64,000 bases of DNA from Actinomycetes bacterium (GTDB lineage: Bacteria > Actinomycetota > Acidimicrobiia > Acidimicrobiales > Palsa-688): NCBI GenBank assembly GCA_021808665.1, contig JAKBBA010000001.1:62001-126000 (forward strand), given 5' to 3'. The translations under genes and the position numbers were made by a program. Position 1 is the first letter of the stretch, and each line of letters opens with the position of its first letter. This document shows, piece by piece, positions 61,913 through 64,000 of this stretch. Under the pieces are notes generated by a model, which worked only from the letters and a program-made list of their open reading frames with translations, had not been told where the DNA came from and did not search any database.

Positions 61913-61944
61913 AGCCCGCAAGCCCGCAAGCCCGCAAGCCCGCA
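61913..61944. repeat. Four tandem copies of AGCCCGCA
   Basis: The octamer AGCCCGCA is repeated four times without change (61913-61920, 61921-61928, 61929-61936, 61937-61944), with a partial fifth copy AGCCGG after it. It lies 19 bases before the thiolase ATG, in its promoter and leader region, and could vary in copy number by slippage. Confidence 0.95.
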
Positions 61945-61962
61945 AGCCGGTAGCATCGGCAC

Positions 61963-63138
61963 ATGTCAGAAGTGGTGATCGTAGAAGCAGTTCGAACTCC
62001 GGTGGGACGGCGGGGAGGAGGGCTATCGACAATGCACCCGGCCGACTTGCTCGGTACAGCGCTGCAAGGCCTATTCGATCGCACAGGACTAGACCCCTCT
62101 CTAGTCGGCCAGGTCGTCTCCGGCTGTGTCTCACAGGTCGGTGAGCAGTCCTTCAACATCGCCCGGACGGCCTGGCTGGCCGGAGGTTTCCCGCCCGGGA
62201 CCGCATGCACCACCGTCGACACGCAGTGTGGCTCGAGCCAGCAGGCGACGAGCATCGCCTCCGCCTTGGTGGCCTCGGGTGTCGTCGAGATGGCGGTGGC
62301 GTGCGGGGTCGAGTCGATGAGTCGCATCCCAATCGGCTCGAACTCTTCCAAGAAGCTCGGCTTGGGCGTCCCGATCCCCAAGTCGTACTTTTCCCGCTAC
62401 GAGTTCACGTCACAATTCGAAGGTGCCGAACGGATCGCTAACAAGTGGGGCATAACCCGCGATGACACCGACCGGTTCGGCTTCGAGTCACAGTCCAAGG
62501 CGGCTCGAGCGTGGGCAGAGGGCCGCTTCGAGACCCAGATCGTCTCGGTGCAAGCCCCCGACACGGACCCTGACGGCAACCTGACCGGCGATGTTCGCCT
62601 CGTAGACAGGGATGAAGGTCTCCGCGAAACCACCCTCGCTGGCCTCGGTGGTCTTCGGCCCGTAGCCCGACCGGACGGGGTTCATACGGCCGGGACCTCG
62701 TCACAGATCTCCGACGGCGCAGGTGCCATCCTGCTGACCAACGAGCACAAGGCGGCCGAGCTCGGCCTGACTCCCAAAGCCCGGATCACCCAGACCTGCA
62801 TGGTAGGGGTCGACCCAGTTACGATGCTCACAGGCCCTATAGACGCTACGCGCTTGATGCTGGAACGGTCCGGCCTCGCCGTTTCCGACATCGACGTCTT
62901 CGAGATCAACGAGGCGTTCGCCTCGGTCGTGCTGGCTTGGCAGGCGGAGGTCGGCGCCGACCCGGCGACGGTCAACCCTAACGGCGGTGCGATCGCCCTC
63001 GGCCATCCTCTCGGCGCTACTGGCGTCGTCTTGGTGACAAAAGCTCTCCACGAGCTCGAGCGCACCGGCGGGAGGCGGGCGCTGGTGAGCATGTGCTGTG
63101 GGGGTGGTCTCGGGACGGGCACGATCATCGAGCGCTGA
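61963..63138 (+). CDS. Acetyl-CoA C-acetyltransferase / 3-ketoacyl-CoA thiolase
   Basis: Degradative thiolase. VIVEAVRTPVGRRGGGLSTMHPADLLG, the acyl-accepting Cys in VDTQCGSSQQATSIA (about residue 87), VFEINEAFASV, GGAIALGHPLGATG (His) and SMCCGGGLGTGTIIE (second Cys) are all present, so it should be active. 391 residues. ATG at 61963 follows an octamer repeat tract and has no clear ribosome site. Its stop directly abuts the GTG of the ChbG-like gene. Confidence 0.94.
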   Translation: MSEVVIVEAVRTPVGRRGGGLSTMHPADLLGTALQGLFDRTGLDPSLVGQVVSGCVSQVGEQSFNIARTAWLAGGFPPGTACTTVDTQCGSSQQATSIASALVASGVVEMAVACGVESMSRIPIGSNSSKKLGLGVPIPKSYFSRYEFTSQFEGAERIANKWGITRDDTDRFGFESQSKAARAWAEGRFETQIVSVQAPDTDPDGNLTGDVRLVDRDEGLRETTLAGLGGLRPVARPDGVHTAGTSSQISDGAGAILLTNEHKAAELGLTPKARITQTCMVGVDPVTMLTGPIDATRLMLERSGLAVSDIDVFEINEAFASVVLAWQAEVGADPATVNPNGGAIALGHPLGATGVVLVTKALHELERTGGRRALVSMCCGGGLGTGTIIER

Positions 63139-63987
63139 GTGTCCTCCCTCCTTGAAGCCCTCGGCCTTCCGGCCGGCGACCGCCTTTTAATAGTCACCTG
63201 CGACGGTCTCGGAATCTGCCACTCCACGAACGTCGCCGTATACAGGGCTTTAAGGGAGGGCATGGCCTCGTCTGGCACTCTTAACGTCCCCGGCCCTTGG
63301 GCCCGTGACGCGGCGGCCCGCTACCGTGGGGAGCAGGTCGGAGTCAGCCTGACATTGATCAGCGAGCACGACCTCCTACGGTGGGGGCCGATTACACACA
63401 GCCCCTCCCTGCTAGACGGCGACGGAGGCTTCCCCCGCACGCTAGTAGACCTCTGGGAGCACGCGGACACCGACGAGGTTCGCCGCGAATGCCGGGCTCA
63501 GATCGAGCGGGCCATCTACTGGGGATTCGACGTGACGCACCTGAGCTGCCACCTGGGGGCCCTCGAAGCCCGCCCTGAGTTCTTCGACGTCGCGCTGGAG
63601 TTGGCCAGCGACTTCGGCTTGCCACTCCGGCTCCCGGATGCGAACGCTGAGCGCCTCGCCGGTTTCCCGTTCCGTTCGATAGCAGCGCAGGCCAACGTCC
63701 TCGCCCCGGACCATCTCATCCGGCCGACGTCGACACGGCGACCGTTGCCCACTTTAGAAGCCGTCCTAGCGGACCTGCAGCCAGGCGTGACCGAGGTTGT
63801 GCTCTCCCCCGCCGTCGACAGTGACGAGCTACGCGCCGCCCTTCCGGACTGGCCTTCTAGGATCAGGGACTTCGACGCTGTCATGTCGTCGGACTCGCTT
63901 CGGGTGCTTTCCAGCCGCCCTGGGGTTCATCTCGGAGGATACCGAGCCCTGCGCAAGCTTCAGCGGCGCCTGTCGGAGAAGCGCTGA
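63139..63987 (+). CDS. ChbG/HpnK (YdjC) family deacetylase homologue lacking metal ligands
   Basis: YdjC-family TIM-barrel protein. RLLIVTCDGLGICHSTNVAVYRALREGMASSGTLNVPGPW, RWGPITHSPSLLDGDGGFPRTLVDLWEHADTDEVRRECRAQIERA and GFDVTHLSCHLGALEARPEFFDVALELA are clear family blocks. Three key positions differ: the usual NADDFG or NCDDLG is TCDGLG; the His of GVHLTL is Ser (GVSLTLISEHD); the Asp of THLDSHMG is Ser. The protein may be inactive or catalyse another reaction. The GTG start abuts the thiolase stop, so translation is coupled. 282 residues, ends just before the window edge. Confidence 0.85.
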   Translation: MSSLLEALGLPAGDRLLIVTCDGLGICHSTNVAVYRALREGMASSGTLNVPGPWARDAAARYRGEQVGVSLTLISEHDLLRWGPITHSPSLLDGDGGFPRTLVDLWEHADTDEVRRECRAQIERAIYWGFDVTHLSCHLGALEARPEFFDVALELASDFGLPLRLPDANAERLAGFPFRSIAAQANVLAPDHLIRPTSTRRPLPTLEAVLADLQPGVTEVVLSPAVDSDELRAALPDWPSRIRDFDAVMSSDSLRVLSSRPGVHLGGYRALRKLQRRLSEKR

Positions 63988-64000
63988 TCGAACGCCTCCG

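Noticed and set aside
61913..61944. CRISPR-like tandem repeat
   Set aside because: The unit is 8 bases without spacers; it is a simple tandem repeat, and no cas genes are present.
1..64000. tRNA, rRNA, tmRNA, RNase P RNA or 4.5S RNA genes
   Set aside because: No CCA-type tRNA ends, rRNA landmarks or SRP RNA core were recognised by reading; a covariance-model scan would be needed to exclude small ones.

Overview
The window is a GC-rich actinobacterial chromosome segment. Three things support this: the conserved order dprA-whiG-rpsB-tsf-pyrH-frr-cdsA-dxr-rseP-ispG and rimP-nusA-ylxR-infB-rbfA-truB-ribF-rpsO-pnp; actinobacterial families (DUF2469, a SepIVA-like DivIVA protein, a BldC-type HTH, F420-type luciferase-like enzymes, a WhiG-type sigma factor); and many GTG/TTG starts. 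A deep, non-model lineage such as Acidimicrobiia fits, but that placement is an inference. I saw no rRNA, tRNA, CRISPR array, prophage or intact insertion sequence.

Layout. 1-28.9 kb is a long leftward block of housekeeping genes: lysine synthesis (dapB, cut by the window edge), an M16 peptidase, pnp, rpsO, ribF, truB, rbfA, infB, ylxR, nusA, rimP, MEP-pathway ispG and dxr with rseP between them, cdsA, frr, pyrH, tsf, rpsB, a WhiG/FliA sigma factor, dprA, comM, a Cys/Met-metabolism PLP enzyme, yraN and DUF2469. Only arfB and a small CxxC protein run rightward here. 28.95-32.65 kb is an accessory patch where related actinobacteria usually carry lepB and rnhB. It holds a TMEM175-like channel, a YbjQ protein, a repeat lipoprotein of foreign composition, and broken FitAB/PIN, possible MazF and LysE genes. 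32.65-50.7 kb is again leftward core: recG-rsmD-coaD-sepIVA-like-yceD-rpmF-plsX-acpP-rnc-mutM-smc-ftsY-ffh-rpsP-khpA-rimM-trmD-rplS, headed by a DAK2/FakA-like gene. rpmB is divergent. 51-53.7 kb has a GAF-BldC regulator and thiD/thiL. 53.7-64 kb is metabolic: pckG, a stand-alone RAM-domain protein overlapping an FdhF/YdeP oxidoreductase, a CaiB-type CoA transferase, a metal-receptor-like protein, a PH/SHOCT membrane protein, an LLM oxidoreductase, a thiolase and a ChbG-like protein missing metal ligands.

The core genes serve translation (initiation, elongation, recycling, rRNA maturation, tRNA modification), protein targeting (Ffh/FtsY), chromosome maintenance (SMC, RecG, MutM, DprA), and lipid and isoprenoid precursor supply. 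Stop/start overlaps are frequent and suggest translational coupling. The observations I find most unusual are a perfect 18-bp inverted repeat inside the M16 peptidase gene, a ylxR gene whose conserved N-terminus has no canonical start codon, the replaced lepB-rnhB interval with toxin-antitoxin debris, a CDP-diglyceride synthase with about 405 extra N-terminal residues, and the ligand-deficient ChbG homologue coupled to a thiolase. I did not find one clearly new multi-gene system.
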